A model generated the notes under the pieces. It ran no database searches. It was not told the DNA's origin and saw only the letters and a list, made by a program, of their open reading frames with translations. This document shows positions 1 to 7,827 of a stretch of DNA of 40,499 bases, piece by piece. A program made the translations under genes and the position numbers. Numbering within the stretch: position 1 is the stretch's first letter; the number at the start of each line of letters is the position of its first letter. The stretch spans positions 1-40,499 of the forward strand of contig JAZQDM010000092.1 in assembly GCA_045546775.1 (NCBI GenBank), in the 5' to 3' direction. The DNA is from RGIG3002 sp045546775. Its GTDB lineage: Bacteria > Bacillota > Clostridia > Lachnospirales > Lachnospiraceae.

Positions 1-1639
1 TATAGCAAATATAAACTGTTCCTTCGTAATCTGTGTTATTATTAATTTCTTGTCCTTCTTCGTTAAAAACTATGTAGTTTCTATATAGGTTATCTTTGCT
101 ATCATAGACTATCTCATCCCCACATACTAAACGATATGTAAGTTTTCCCAACGGGTCATCTATTTCTATCTTCGGTGGATTAATCTGATATCCGCCAATA
201 ATCTCTTTTACAAAACAATCATTTTTTCTATATATTTCTCCGCCATCATTTAAAACAACAACAGCGATGCATCGATAATCATATTGCGCTTTTACTCTAT
301 GCGCTGGTGGAACAAGACAAACAGAATCATTTACCATTACATATTTAGGTTCCCAGCGTGATCTAAGTTCAGATGTAGTTGTTCTATTTCCACGGCCACC
401 GCGTACACTTTCTTTTAACTGTTTTTTCCAGCCTTCGTATCCAACCTTAAGATATGGATTAAAGATTCTTACCTCTTTATCCCAGAAATGCTTATCAATA
501 AGCTTTACAATAATAATACTTAGCCTAATAACTGCATCTATTCCTTCCTCTTTCGTAATTAACCGTTTTGTAGCAGCTATCAATTTATAAGTTTTTTGAG
601 TAACATTGATAGAAATGTCATCTCCGTCAGAAAGCATATTGCTACGAAGACCTTCAAACACAAATTTAAAATCTTCATATAGATCATCTGGTAAGTCATA
701 TTCTAAATTCATTTTATATATATCAAATACAAATTCGAAGAATGCCGATAAAAAAGCCTGTGGCACAATTGCATTCTCCAATGCGACATTTATAATTCTT
801 GTTCTACTACTAGAATCATTTTGTTTCTTATATTTGTTAAGAATCGTTCTAATAAATCCCTCTACCTTTTGTTCTGAGTAACATTTATAAACTTCCTTGT
901 ATGTAGACCGAACACTTCCGTAATAGTTTCCGTCATACTCGAGCATTGCGATCAGCACAAGGGAGACTACAATAATTTCCCGATTCACACATAAAAAGCT
1001 ACCAATGGATAACGCTTTAATTATCTGCGTTTCAGCCTTTCTATGAATTGCTGTTATAGCAGATTCATTATCTAAAATGTCCATTAAGTCTGTTCCAATA
1101 ATTTTTCTTTCTTTTACTTGTTCGCAAAGATAATCAAGTTTTGTTTCAAAATGAGAATTGCTAATTCTTGTATTCAACATATCAAGCAGTTGAAACTGCT
1201 CATCCTCTGTTACAGCACCATCTCCAAGAATACTATCAATAGTATTACATAGTTCTTCACTCGACTTGTGCCCTCTAATCGAATCCCCATATATATCCAT
1301 CCACTCCTTGAGGCGACATACTTCTGGCGGATTTACTTCTCCGTCGCATACTATACCCTCAAGTATTCCATTAAGCTCGTATATCTTTCCAGAATGATCA
1401 CCTATTTCTTCCAAGAACTCCTCTGCCCGTGTAACAAGTTTTTCCCTTTCTTCATCAGTAATAATATGATCCGTCAAAACATCATCCACTAATCTAATAA
1501 GTTCTGCCTGCCTCGGTTCATACGCCAGATTCCTGTTTTTATCAACCCAATCTTGAAGGTGTACTATTTCCATATCATTTATTATGCCATCAAAATTTAT
1601 GCCTTTAACAACACCAATAAGTTCACTAATATTACGCAC
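1..1639 (-). CDS. Large unrecognised protein with TerB/EF-hand-like repeats, C-terminus cut by window edge
   Basis: An uninterrupted minus-strand frame of about 546 codons runs from here off the left edge. Of the in-frame starts at 1711 (ATG), 1654 (ATG) and 1639 (GTG), only 1639 has a well-placed AGGGGG ribosome site, 6 bases upstream, so it is chosen. The N-terminal 160 residues hold four similar pieces near residues 17-31, 55-69, 98-113 and 139-154, each about D-G-x-I/V followed by an acidic helix with E and L (for example FDGIINDMEIVHL). This resembles TerB or EF-hand-like helical repeats. The next 50 residues are hydrophobic around VSLVLIAML. The remainder is alpha/beta and unrecognised. 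It is AT-rich, with many ATA and AGA codons, unlike the genes from 10 kb onward. It follows the small HTH gene on the same strand. Its function is unknown, and an accessory or defence role is only a guess from context. Confidence 0.8.
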   Translation of the reverse strand, partial: MRNISELIGVVKGINFDGIINDMEIVHLQDWVDKNRNLAYEPRQAELIRLVDDVLTDHIITDEEREKLVTRAEEFLEEIGDHSGKIYELNGILEGIVCDGEVNPPEVCRLKEWMDIYGDSIRGHKSSEELCNTIDSILGDGAVTEDEQFQLLDMLNTRISNSHFETKLDYLCEQVKERKIIGTDLMDILDNESAITAIHRKAETQIIKALSIGSFLCVNREIIVVSLVLIAMLEYDGNYYGSVRSTYKEVYKCYSEQKVEGFIRTILNKYKKQNDSSSRTRIINVALENAIVPQAFLSAFFEFVFDIYKMNLEYDLPDDLYEDFKFVFEGLRSNMLSDGDDISINVTQKTYKLIAATKRLITKEEGIDAVIRLSIIIVKLIDKHFWDKEVRIFNPYLKVGYEGWKKQLKESVRGGRGNRTTTSELRSRWEPKYVMVNDSVCLVPPAHRVKAQYDYRCIAVVVLNDGGEIYRKNDCFVKEIIGGYQINPPKIEIDDPLGKLTYRLVCGDEIVYDSKDNLYRNYIVFNEEGQEINNNTDYEGTVYICY

Positions 1640-1795
1640 CTTTATCCCCCTCATTTTCCAATATAGGAAACTACTAATAATTCTTTCTATTTCTGAAATA
1701 TTTGACCTCATTTATAAGTCTTTATACGTTTTTTCTCCTTTAAAGCGAGAATAATATTGCTTTTCCTCAGTATCTCATAGTAAGTGTCCAAAAAA

Positions 1796-1981
1796 TCAGT
1801 ACTTAATATACTTCCCTGTTTTAATTCTCTTGTCTATTGGTTTTTCAGAATCAATCGGAATAGCCCATGATCTACCAAACTTTATAACGCCCGGAATCAT
1901 CCCTTCGTTACAAATTGTTTGCAACCTTCTTTCTGATAAGTTCCACCTTCTAGCTGCTTCTTTTACAGTCATATAATCCAT
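1796..1981 (-). CDS. Small helix-turn-helix (excisionase/MerR-like) DNA-binding protein
   Basis: This 61-residue protein is nearly all one winged-HTH domain of the HTH_17/excisionase type. The pattern MTVKEAARRWNLSERRLQ (residues 4-21) forms the first helices, and GMIPGVIKFGRSWAIP (27-42) forms the wing with the conserved FGRSWAIP signature. A basic tail follows (KRIKTGKYIKY). GGAG lies 9 bases upstream of the ATG, and a strong sigma-A-like promoter lies 50-80 bases upstream. The large left-edge protein starts downstream on the same strand after a 150-base gap, so this may be its regulator or a co-transcribed partner. Proteins of this family often accompany mobile or accessory gene cassettes, but nothing here proves excision activity. 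Confidence 0.85.
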   Translation of the reverse strand: MDYMTVKEAARRWNLSERRLQTICNEGMIPGVIKFGRSWAIPIDSEKPIDKRIKTGKYIKY

Positions 1982-2031
1982 ATTTCAAATCTCCGTAAAT
2001 ATCTATAAATCGACATAATACTCCTCAATAT

Positions 2032-2060
2032 ATTATAAGCGTTTAACCGCCGAATATCAA
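2032..2060 (-). promoter_or_regulatory. Sigma-A-like promoter for the HTH gene
   Basis: Read on the minus strand there is TTGATA (2060-2055), a 17-base spacer, and a perfect TATAAT (2037-2032). Transcription would start near 2025, about 44 bases before the HTH gene ATG. Confidence 0.7.
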
Positions 2061-2265
2061 CGAAAACTATCTAACACTTGACACTTTACTCTCCTCCAGT
2101 GCTACTTTTTTCCTTAACCCCTAACAAAACCGATGTTATCAAAATTTCCTCTTGATTCTTCCGTCAAAGTTAGATAATATGAACTCATGAAGCGGGTTTT
2201 GTGCTGAGTAAAGTCTTCGGACCAGAAAAGGTTGCTCGTTTCTTTTTTATTTAAAGAATTTCAGA
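2061..2265. other. Intergenic stretch, possible short plus-strand transcript
   Basis: No credible gene lies in the roughly 400 bases between the HTH promoter and the GNAT gene. A weak plus-strand promoter can be read as TTGATT (about 2152-2157), 17 bases, TAATAT (about 2175-2180). The strong hairpin at 2266-2298 would then end an RNA of roughly 120 bases. I do not recognise a known RNA family in it. Confidence 0.3.
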
Positions 2266-2305
2266 AAAAGGAATTTGCAGAAAAAGCAAATTCCTTTTCT
2301 TTTTC
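2266..2305. terminator. Bidirectional intrinsic terminator
   Basis: A 13-bp perfect stem (AAAAGGAATTTGC at 2266-2278, GCAAATTCCTTTT at 2286-2298) with a 7-base loop is flanked by T-rich tracts on both strands. It lies past the end of the MazF-GNAT pair and would stop it on the minus strand. It could also end a plus-strand transcript. Confidence 0.7.
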
Positions 2306-2318
2306 CGCCAGATCACAG

Positions 2319-2339
2319 CCCCAAATCCTCAATTTGGGG
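2319..2339. repeat. Perfect 8-bp hairpin CCCCAAAT/ATTTGGGG
   Basis: CCCCAAAT (2319-2326) and ATTTGGGG (2332-2339) pair perfectly around a 5-base loop, and the stem can extend with one bulged G. There is no T-run on either side, so it is not a standard terminator by itself. It sits between the GNAT gene and the terminator hairpin. Confidence 0.5.
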
Positions 2340-2430
2340 GCTTAACTTTGGTATAAAAATCCTCTCTCAAGCTCCCAAAACCCTTGATTTTACTAGGCTT
2401 TCTCAAAAAACAACTTGCTGACATTCCACC

Positions 2431-3090
2431 TCACACCACATACCTCTTCATCTGCACCATATCGACTTCTTCGAATCCCCAGTGTTTGTATATTTCATAA
2501 GCTTCTCTTGTTCGCTCCGTTTGCAATCTTAACGACCAGATACCATCCGCTTTCATCTGCTTGCACAATCGCCGAAAAAGTCTTTTCCCGATTCCACGTC
2601 CTCTTACCGATTCAGCAACAGCAAAACTTTCGATGTACACGATATCCATAATTAAACTTGGAATTTTCTGTGCCAAAAGCACACCTAGGATACTGCCTTC
2701 CGCGCATATTACAAACGAATATCCGCTTTCCAGATATTTTACAAACTTGTGTTCATCAAAGGGCGTTATATACATTTCAAACGACGCATTTAACAGCTCA
2801 CATACTGCCGTAAGGTCTTCTTTTACAAACGATCTGATTTCATACTCCTCGCCTGGGTTGCTGACAACATTTCTGTTTACGAGAGTGTCGTACGCATCAA
2901 CAATTTTCTTGTCCGAACAAATTTGTTCTATTTGCTCCCGGCATATTCTTTTCCAATCGGATATGCTTCTGCCAAAAGTATCCTCAAAATCTATTACCGT
3001 CTTCTTGCGTTCTCTTTCATTTGATGCATTTATAAACGCCTTTACAAACAAGCTCATTACGCCTTCCATCTGTCTTTGCGTCAATGCCAT
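2431..3090 (-). CDS. GNAT-family N-acetyltransferase with an N-terminal helical extension
   Basis: This 219-residue protein has a GNAT fold from about residue 83 to the end. Motif A is seen as ESFAVAESVRGRGIGKRL with the acetyl-CoA-binding R/G-x-x-G-x-G/A loop at R163-G168, and the late YKHWGFEEV segment is typical of motif B. The first 80 residues are an extra mostly helical region (FGRSISDWKRICREQ) that I do not recognise. The ATG lies one base after the stop of the MazF-like gene, with GGAGG inside that gene's last codons, so translation is coupled. The acceptor substrate cannot be told from sequence. The pairing suggests a role linked to the nuclease, either as a neutralising or modifying partner or as a second effector, but that is inference. 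Confidence 0.85.
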   Translation of the reverse strand: MALTQRQMEGVMSLFVKAFINASNERERKKTVIDFEDTFGRSISDWKRICREQIEQICSDKKIVDAYDTLVNRNVVSNPGEEYEIRSFVKEDLTAVCELLNASFEMYITPFDEHKFVKYLESGYSFVICAEGSILGVLLAQKIPSLIMDIVYIESFAVAESVRGRGIGKRLFRRLCKQMKADGIWSLRLQTERTREAYEIYKHWGFEEVDMVQMKRYVV

Positions 3091-3091
3091 T

Positions 3092-3901
3092 TTAGTTTTC
3101 CTCCATCAATTCTTTCACAAATGTAATCCGGTTTGCTTCTTTCATTTTTTGGTCTGATAGTTTTATACTTTCCTGAAATGCCTGCACAAGTTTCTCCGTA
3201 TCTACATGCGCAATCATGGATTCCAGACAAGCCACTTCTTTCACCAACGCTTTTCGCTCCATCTGCTTATTTCTCAATACTTTGTAAACTTTATAACCTT
3301 GTGCAACATTGTAATGCGTATCTTCGATGTAATTCAAAACGGAATTTATTTCATCGTCCAGTCTGGCAATTTCCGCTTTAATCAAAGAAATCCTGACTTC
3401 GATATCTTGCCAGAAACGCAGCTGTTGTCCCATATGTTGAAAAATATCCGGTGTTTCCTGCTCCACTTCCGTTACATTGGTTTCCACATTCTCCACTACT
3501 TCGGGCAAATCCGTTTTTTTTATTCCTAAGCTAATAACCAGTGCTCTATCCACTTGTTCCATAACTTCATTGCCCACATTTCCAAGGTACTGTTCTAATC
3601 TGCACTGGTCGATTGTTTTTATCTGTTCCGCACAAATGTCACTTTCCCGATTTACAATATTTAAATCATTAAAACGTACATGGTAAGGAATACCATATTT
3701 ACATTTTGTTGACAGACACAAACATATCGTTGTGGTTGATTTCTTGTTGCCAAGATTATTTTGTATAATCAAAACCGGACGTCGCTTCGCCAACTCATGC
3801 CCTACCGCATCTTCCACAGTTCCAAAATCCGCATAATAAACATCTCCTCTTTTGACACTCCTAACGCATGCCGGGAATGCTTTCTGTGCACTACTCATCA
3901 T
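3092..3901 (-). CDS. PemK/MazF-family endoribonuclease-like protein with long helical C-terminal tail
   Basis: Residues 16-125 match the PemK/MazF barrel: KRGDVYYADFG (17-27), KRRPVLIIQNN (39-49), the STTTI strand (55-59), and AEQIKTIDQCRL (91-102), which carries the usual R/T/D surface. MazF toxins are sequence-specific mRNA endonucleases of about 110-120 residues. This one is 269 residues because a linker (130-155) and a strongly helical, charged tail (160-265, coiled-coil-like) are added. No short antitoxin gene lies just upstream, and the partner gene is the downstream GNAT. AAAGGAG precedes the first of two adjacent ATGs by 9 bases. The tail could mediate oligomerisation or self-inhibition, which is speculation. 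Confidence 0.8.
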   Translation of the reverse strand: MMSSAQKAFPACVRSVKRGDVYYADFGTVEDAVGHELAKRRPVLIIQNNLGNKKSTTTICLCLSTKCKYGIPYHVRFNDLNIVNRESDICAEQIKTIDQCRLEQYLGNVGNEVMEQVDRALVISLGIKKTDLPEVVENVETNVTEVEQETPDIFQHMGQQLRFWQDIEVRISLIKAEIARLDDEINSVLNYIEDTHYNVAQGYKVYKVLRNKQMERKALVKEVACLESMIAHVDTEKLVQAFQESIKLSDQKMKEANRITFVKELMEEN

Positions 3902-3974
3902 ACTGTCAGTCTCCTTTCGTACTTATAAAAAAATTGATACTATCGTTGCTATATTTCGCATTCCGATTCTCTAT

Positions 3975-3980
3975 ATTATA
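3975..3980 (-). promoter_or_regulatory. Possible -10 element for the MazF-GNAT pair
   Basis: A perfect TATAAT is read on the minus strand 75 bases before the MazF-like start. The -35 candidate 17 bases upstream is poor, so the call rests on the -10 and the position after the previous terminator. Confidence 0.35.
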
Positions 3981-4029
3981 AAAATAGCATTTATACTGTA
4001 CTATAAGACGGACTCCTTCAGCATCTACA

Positions 4030-4063
4030 AAAAAATCCCAAACACCACCACGGTATTCGGGAC
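4030..4063 (-). terminator. Intrinsic terminator of the GHKL/LytTR pair
   Basis: On the minus strand an 11-bp stem (TCCCGAATACC / GGTGTTTGGGA, two G-U pairs) with a GTGGT loop is followed by seven Ts. It begins 5 bases past the response-regulator stop codon. Confidence 0.8.
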
Positions 4064-4067
4064 TTCT

Positions 4068-4757
4068 CTATGCATTGGCACATTCATATTGCCTATTAAT
4101 ATATAATTTTTTAAACTGACTCATTTTTCGATAAGAGATATCGATATCATCTCCGTTGCTCAAATATGCGATTCTGCCGTCGATGCGGAGAATCTCATCC
4201 AAATTCACGATGAATACGTTGTGGCAACGGCAAAACCATGTGTTGGGTAATATGGTTTCAATATCCTTCAGGTTATTGTTGCATTTCAAGGCTCCCTGCC
4301 TGGTATGAACAACAATATAATGTTTCTCCGTCTCAATGTATATAATGTTTTTAAGGACAATGTCTCTCGCGCCGTCGCCAATTACATTGACCTCAATTTT
4401 TTTATTACGCCCCAAAACGACGGCAGCAGATTCTATTGCTTCATCAATCTCTTCCAGATGTGCCTTATCTATATACCGGAACGCATTGACGCAATACCCT
4501 TTTCTGCTAAGTTCTGTGTGCGTTGTCAATATTACATAAATACTATCCTCGTCACGCTGTTTTGCCTTTGAAATCGTTTCAAAACCATCCATACCGGACA
4601 TTTCAATGTCAACAAACGAAATGTCATAATGTCCTGCACTTGTCAAAAACTCCTCACCGCATGAAAAGGTATCAATTTCCATATCACCACATTGCATGAT
4701 TCGGGCTTGAATACGCTCTCTCCAATTTGTATCATCATCCACAATTGCAATTTTCAT
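4068..4757 (-). CDS. LytTR-family response regulator (AgrA-like)
   Basis: The receiver domain spans residues 1-115, with the acidic pocket D7-D9, phosphoacceptor D50 in SFVDIEMSGMDG and a late lysine in YIDKAHLEE. A LytTR DNA-binding domain covers about 120-225, with the typical IIYIETEKHYIVVHT strand and FCRCHNVFIVNLDEI. It would bind direct repeats upstream of target promoters after phosphorylation by the kinase encoded just upstream (4-base gap). The length, 229 residues, is normal. No agrB/agrD pair is adjacent, so the inducing signal is unknown. Confidence 0.92.
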   Translation of the reverse strand: MKIAIVDDDTNWRERIQARIMQCGDMEIDTFSCGEEFLTSAGHYDISFVDIEMSGMDGFETISKAKQRDEDSIYVILTTHTELSRKGYCVNAFRYIDKAHLEEIDEAIESAAVVLGRNKKIEVNVIGDGARDIVLKNIIYIETEKHYIVVHTRQGALKCNNNLKDIETILPNTWFCRCHNVFIVNLDEILRIDGRIAYLSNGDDIDISYRKMSQFKKLYINRQYECANA

Positions 4758-4761
4758 ATAT

Positions 4762-6060
4762 TTACTCTCTCACATTATCAAACATTATTGTCAATATAAA
4801 CAAATCATCTTTTGTTTCAATGTCAAATACACCGTTATACTTTGCTATACTGTCCTTCATATTTTCCAGACCAAAACCATGATAATCCATATTTCCTTTT
4901 TGCGATTTTAACAAAGTACCGGCAGTCTTCCGATTGTTATAAAACGAATTTTTAGCTACGATAATAACTTTCGTATCGTTGTATCTGCACTCTATTGACA
5001 TATGCTTCTTTTCTGTTTCCGCAGAGGCCTCCAACGCATTGCTCAATATGTTTGAAAATATCGTACAAATATCAAATGCATCTATTTTGCAATCCGCCGG
5101 AAACCGTCCCTTTACTTCCAATGTTACGCCCTGTTGCCCCGCTTTGGCATAATATTGGTTTAAGACAGCATCAACAATCCCGTTTTGCACGGTAACATTA
5201 TTCCCAAGCTCCTCCATCCTAATATGCATCTTTTCAAGATAGTCTTCTATTTTGTCGTATTCCTGATTTTTTACCATAGTGGATATCAGTTCCATATGGC
5301 TTCTAAAATCATGCCTGAACTTTTTTGTTTCTCTTTCACGCTTTTCCAAATACTCATAATACGTTTTTTGTTCGTCCAAGTATTTTTCGGTAAGCTGCTT
5401 TTTCTCTCTGTAAATATTACGTTGTGCAAGAAGCGTAATTACTGCTATCAACTGAACAAAAATGCCTAAAATAGTTAGAATCACTGCCACCAGATAAAGT
5501 GATTTGTTCTTTTCAAACCGAAATTGACTGTTCGTCACGGCCGCTACCGTAACAACTATCGTATCCACACCTATCAGCAATGTTAATCCAAGCAACGGAA
5601 CTGTGCCAAATGTCTTCATTCCTATAGCGGAATTTTTCTGAAACACTCTTCCCGCTATATACACGAGTACCAATGAGACAATGGCCGCCCCTATTTTGGC
5701 AATTTCCTCTCCATTTACCTGAATCAATTCCATTGTGGTCTCAACCAAAATATCCGTCATTGTATCAAGCATGGAGAACGCAAAAATAAGACCTATCGAA
5801 ACTATGACAATTCTGTGGAATTTCTCCCTATACAACATGCACATTAAAGCAACTATCACAACCGCATACACAAACATCTCTGCAAATTCATTGTTATAGA
5901 AATAAATAAACAACGATGCAGGAGTCATGATAAGTCCGGCAACGGCCATCATACGCTTATTATAACCGGTAACTCTCCTTTGAAACACAAAAAACATGTC
6001 GCACAAAACTATGAATTTAACAAGATGTAAAATATCTCCCAATACGTAAGCAAAGATCAT
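4762..6060 (-). CDS. GHKL sensor histidine kinase (AgrC-like)
   Basis: This 432-residue protein has six to seven predicted membrane helices in residues 5-212, a short coiled linker (217-245) and a HATPase_c domain of the GHKL/HPK10 type. The phosphoacceptor is H250 in FRHDFRSHME. The N-box is FSNILSNALEA (335-345) with N341, and the glycine box is HGFGLENM near 398-405. This architecture is that of AgrC/ComD peptide-sensing kinases. It is paired with the LytTR regulator downstream. The ATG at 6060 follows a purine-rich GAACGGAG. A TATAGT about 45 bases upstream may be its -10. Ligand unknown. Confidence 0.9.
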   Translation of the reverse strand: MIFAYVLGDILHLVKFIVLCDMFFVFQRRVTGYNKRMMAVAGLIMTPASLFIYFYNNEFAEMFVYAVVIVALMCMLYREKFHRIVIVSIGLIFAFSMLDTMTDILVETTMELIQVNGEEIAKIGAAIVSLVLVYIAGRVFQKNSAIGMKTFGTVPLLGLTLLIGVDTIVVTVAAVTNSQFRFEKNKSLYLVAVILTILGIFVQLIAVITLLAQRNIYREKKQLTEKYLDEQKTYYEYLEKRERETKKFRHDFRSHMELISTMVKNQEYDKIEDYLEKMHIRMEELGNNVTVQNGIVDAVLNQYYAKAGQQGVTLEVKGRFPADCKIDAFDICTIFSNILSNALEASAETEKKHMSIECRYNDTKVIIVAKNSFYNNRKTAGTLLKSQKGNMDYHGFGLENMKDSIAKYNGVFDIETKDDLFILTIMFDNVRE

Positions 6061-6394
6061 CTTTTTTCTCCGTTCAAAAGTATATTTGTCATTTTGACTA
6101 TAACAAAAATTCGCTTAACACGAAAGAAAAAACTTTGCTTTCTTAAAAATCCGATCACCTAACAAGTTCCACGTCCCCTATATCTTGTTACGCACAGTTT
6201 TGTCCTTTCCGTATATACCGTTGTATTATCCGGATAAATTCAGCATAACTTTTCGACAAAATAAGTACATAGTTTTTGGCTAAACGTAGTTCCTTTTTCG
6301 GTAAGTGTTAATTCATTTCCCACATCTCCCCGTTAAAATTTAATGCACACTTCCCATTTTCCCACCAAAAATTACAATATTACGCAACTTCTAC
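6061..6394. other. Divergent intergenic region, no gene seen
   Basis: These bases lie between the divergent GHKL kinase and phosphofructokinase genes. They hold only very short frames and no recognisable RNA. A minus-strand TATAGT near 6098-6103 may serve the kinase gene, but its -35 is poor. I looked for LytTR-type direct repeats and found none convincing. Confidence 0.5.
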
Positions 6395-6424
6395 TTGGCA
6401 ATTATCAGATAAGTATGCTAGAAT
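6395..6424 (+). promoter_or_regulatory. Sigma-A-like promoter for phosphofructokinase
   Basis: TTGGCA (6395-6400), an 18-base spacer, and TAGAAT (6419-6424) lie about 60 bases before the pfp ATG. Confidence 0.6.
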
Positions 6425-6486
6425 TAAGAAAATGTGTGTTGATTTGTGTCAAAAAATCACACAATTGTATTGGAGGGCCTTAAACT

Positions 6487-7734
6487 ATGAAACGAAATGT
6501 AATTGTAGGACAATCCGGCGGACCGACATCCGCTATCAACTCCAGCCTTGCAGGCGTGTATCGTACCGCTATCGACCGTGGAGCAAAGAAAGTATACGGT
6601 ATGTTACATGGTGTACAGGGTTTATTAAACGAATCATACTTGGATTTGTCCAACTACATCCAGTCCGATTTGGATGTTGAGCTTTTGAAGAGAACACCCG
6701 CTGCATTCCTTGGTTCTTGCCGCTACAAATTACCGGCAATTCATGAAGACCGCGCAGTGTATGAGAAGCTTTTCGCTATTTTGGAAAAACTGGATATCGA
6801 AGCTTTTGTTTACATCGGTGGAAACGATTCCATGGATACTATCAAAAAGCTTTCTGACTATGCAATTCTTACCGGAAGTGAAATCCGCTTTATCGGATGT
6901 CCGAAAACGATTGATAATGACCTTGCACTGACAGACCACACACCGGGCTTCGGCAGTGCTGCAAAATACATCGGTACTTCCTTAAAAGAAATTATCCGCG
7001 ACGGTTTCTGCTTGGAATACTCTCACGGACTTGTAACGATTGTAGAAATTATGGGACGTAATGCAGGATGGCTTACCGGCGCAGCTGCCCTTTCCAAAGG
7101 CGAAGATTGCGACGGTCCGGACTTGATTTATCTCCCGGAAGTTACTTTTGACTTAAAGAGCTTCAAGAGCAAAGTACAGAAATTATTAAAAGAAAAAACA
7201 TCCGTTGTTGTTGCGGTTTCCGAAGGTATCCGCACAGCAGAAGGCAAATATGTTTGTGAACTTGGCAACAGCGTAGACTTCGTAGACGCATTCGGGCACA
7301 AACAGCTTTCCGGAACAGCTTCTTATCTTGCAAGCTTCATTGCTGCAGAATTGGGCGCAAAGACACGTGCTATTGAGCTCAGTACATTACAGAGAGCCGG
7401 CTCTCACCTTGCTTCCCGTGTTGATATTTTGGAAGCATATCAGGTTGGTGGTGCCGCAGTAAAAGCTGCTGACGAAGGCGATTCCGGCATGATGGTTGTT
7501 CTTCAGAGAATTTCCGATGATCCGTACCAGTGCCAGACAGCTGTAAAAAATGTACACAAAATTGCAAACGATGAAAAATGTGTTCCGAGAAGCTGGATTA
7601 ACAGCGACGGCACCTATGTGACAGATGAGTTCGTAACTTACATCAAACCATTGATTCAGGGTGATGTATCTCCGGTTATGGTAGACGGTATTCCGAGACA
7701 TCTCTGCACACCAAAAGAATTGTACAAAAAATAA
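6487..7734 (+). CDS. pfp: Phosphofructokinase, probably PPi-dependent
   Basis: This 415-residue PfkA-superfamily enzyme phosphorylates fructose 6-phosphate in glycolysis. The phosphoryl-donor loop reads GQSGGPTSAIN (8-18) and YIGGNDSM (109-116). The catalytic segment is PKTIDND (139-145), with the Lys that marks pyrophosphate-dependent enzymes in place of the Gly of ATP enzymes. MGRNAGW (189-195) is the sugar-binding motif. The length and the large C-terminal half fit the clostridial PPi-PFK subgroup. GGAGGG lies 9 bases before the ATG. It is monocistronic, with its own promoter and a strong terminator. Donor specificity is inferred from motifs, and ATP use cannot be wholly excluded. Confidence 0.93.
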   Translation: MKRNVIVGQSGGPTSAINSSLAGVYRTAIDRGAKKVYGMLHGVQGLLNESYLDLSNYIQSDLDVELLKRTPAAFLGSCRYKLPAIHEDRAVYEKLFAILEKLDIEAFVYIGGNDSMDTIKKLSDYAILTGSEIRFIGCPKTIDNDLALTDHTPGFGSAAKYIGTSLKEIIRDGFCLEYSHGLVTIVEIMGRNAGWLTGAAALSKGEDCDGPDLIYLPEVTFDLKSFKSKVQKLLKEKTSVVVAVSEGIRTAEGKYVCELGNSVDFVDAFGHKQLSGTASYLASFIAAELGAKTRAIELSTLQRAGSHLASRVDILEAYQVGGAAVKAADEGDSGMMVVLQRISDDPYQCQTAVKNVHKIANDEKCVPRSWINSDGTYVTDEFVTYIKPLIQGDVSPVMVDGIPRHLCTPKELYKK

Positions 7735-7781
7735 GGACAGCAAACGTTTACACGTTTTGCGAGTCGCTTTATAAGATGCCA

Positions 7782-7813
7782 AAAAGGTGTTACACACGCG
7801 TGTAACACCTTTT
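7782..7813. terminator. Bidirectional intrinsic terminator between convergent genes
   Basis: A perfect 14-bp stem (AAAAGGTGTTACAC / GTGTAACACCTTTT) with loop ACGC is T-rich on both exits. It serves pfp on the plus strand and the aldo/keto reductase on the minus strand. Confidence 0.9.
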
Positions 7814-7827
7814 CTTCTTTCCTTTTT

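Noticed and set aside
1969..2016. A 15-codon upstream frame with GAGGAG before its ATG, overlapping the HTH gene start
   Set aside because: The promoter places the transcript start near 2025, so the GAGGAG would lie at or before the RNA start. Too short and unsupported to call.
6061..6394. LytTR-type direct repeats for AgrA-like binding
   Set aside because: Only isolated partial matches were found, with no pair at the expected spacing.
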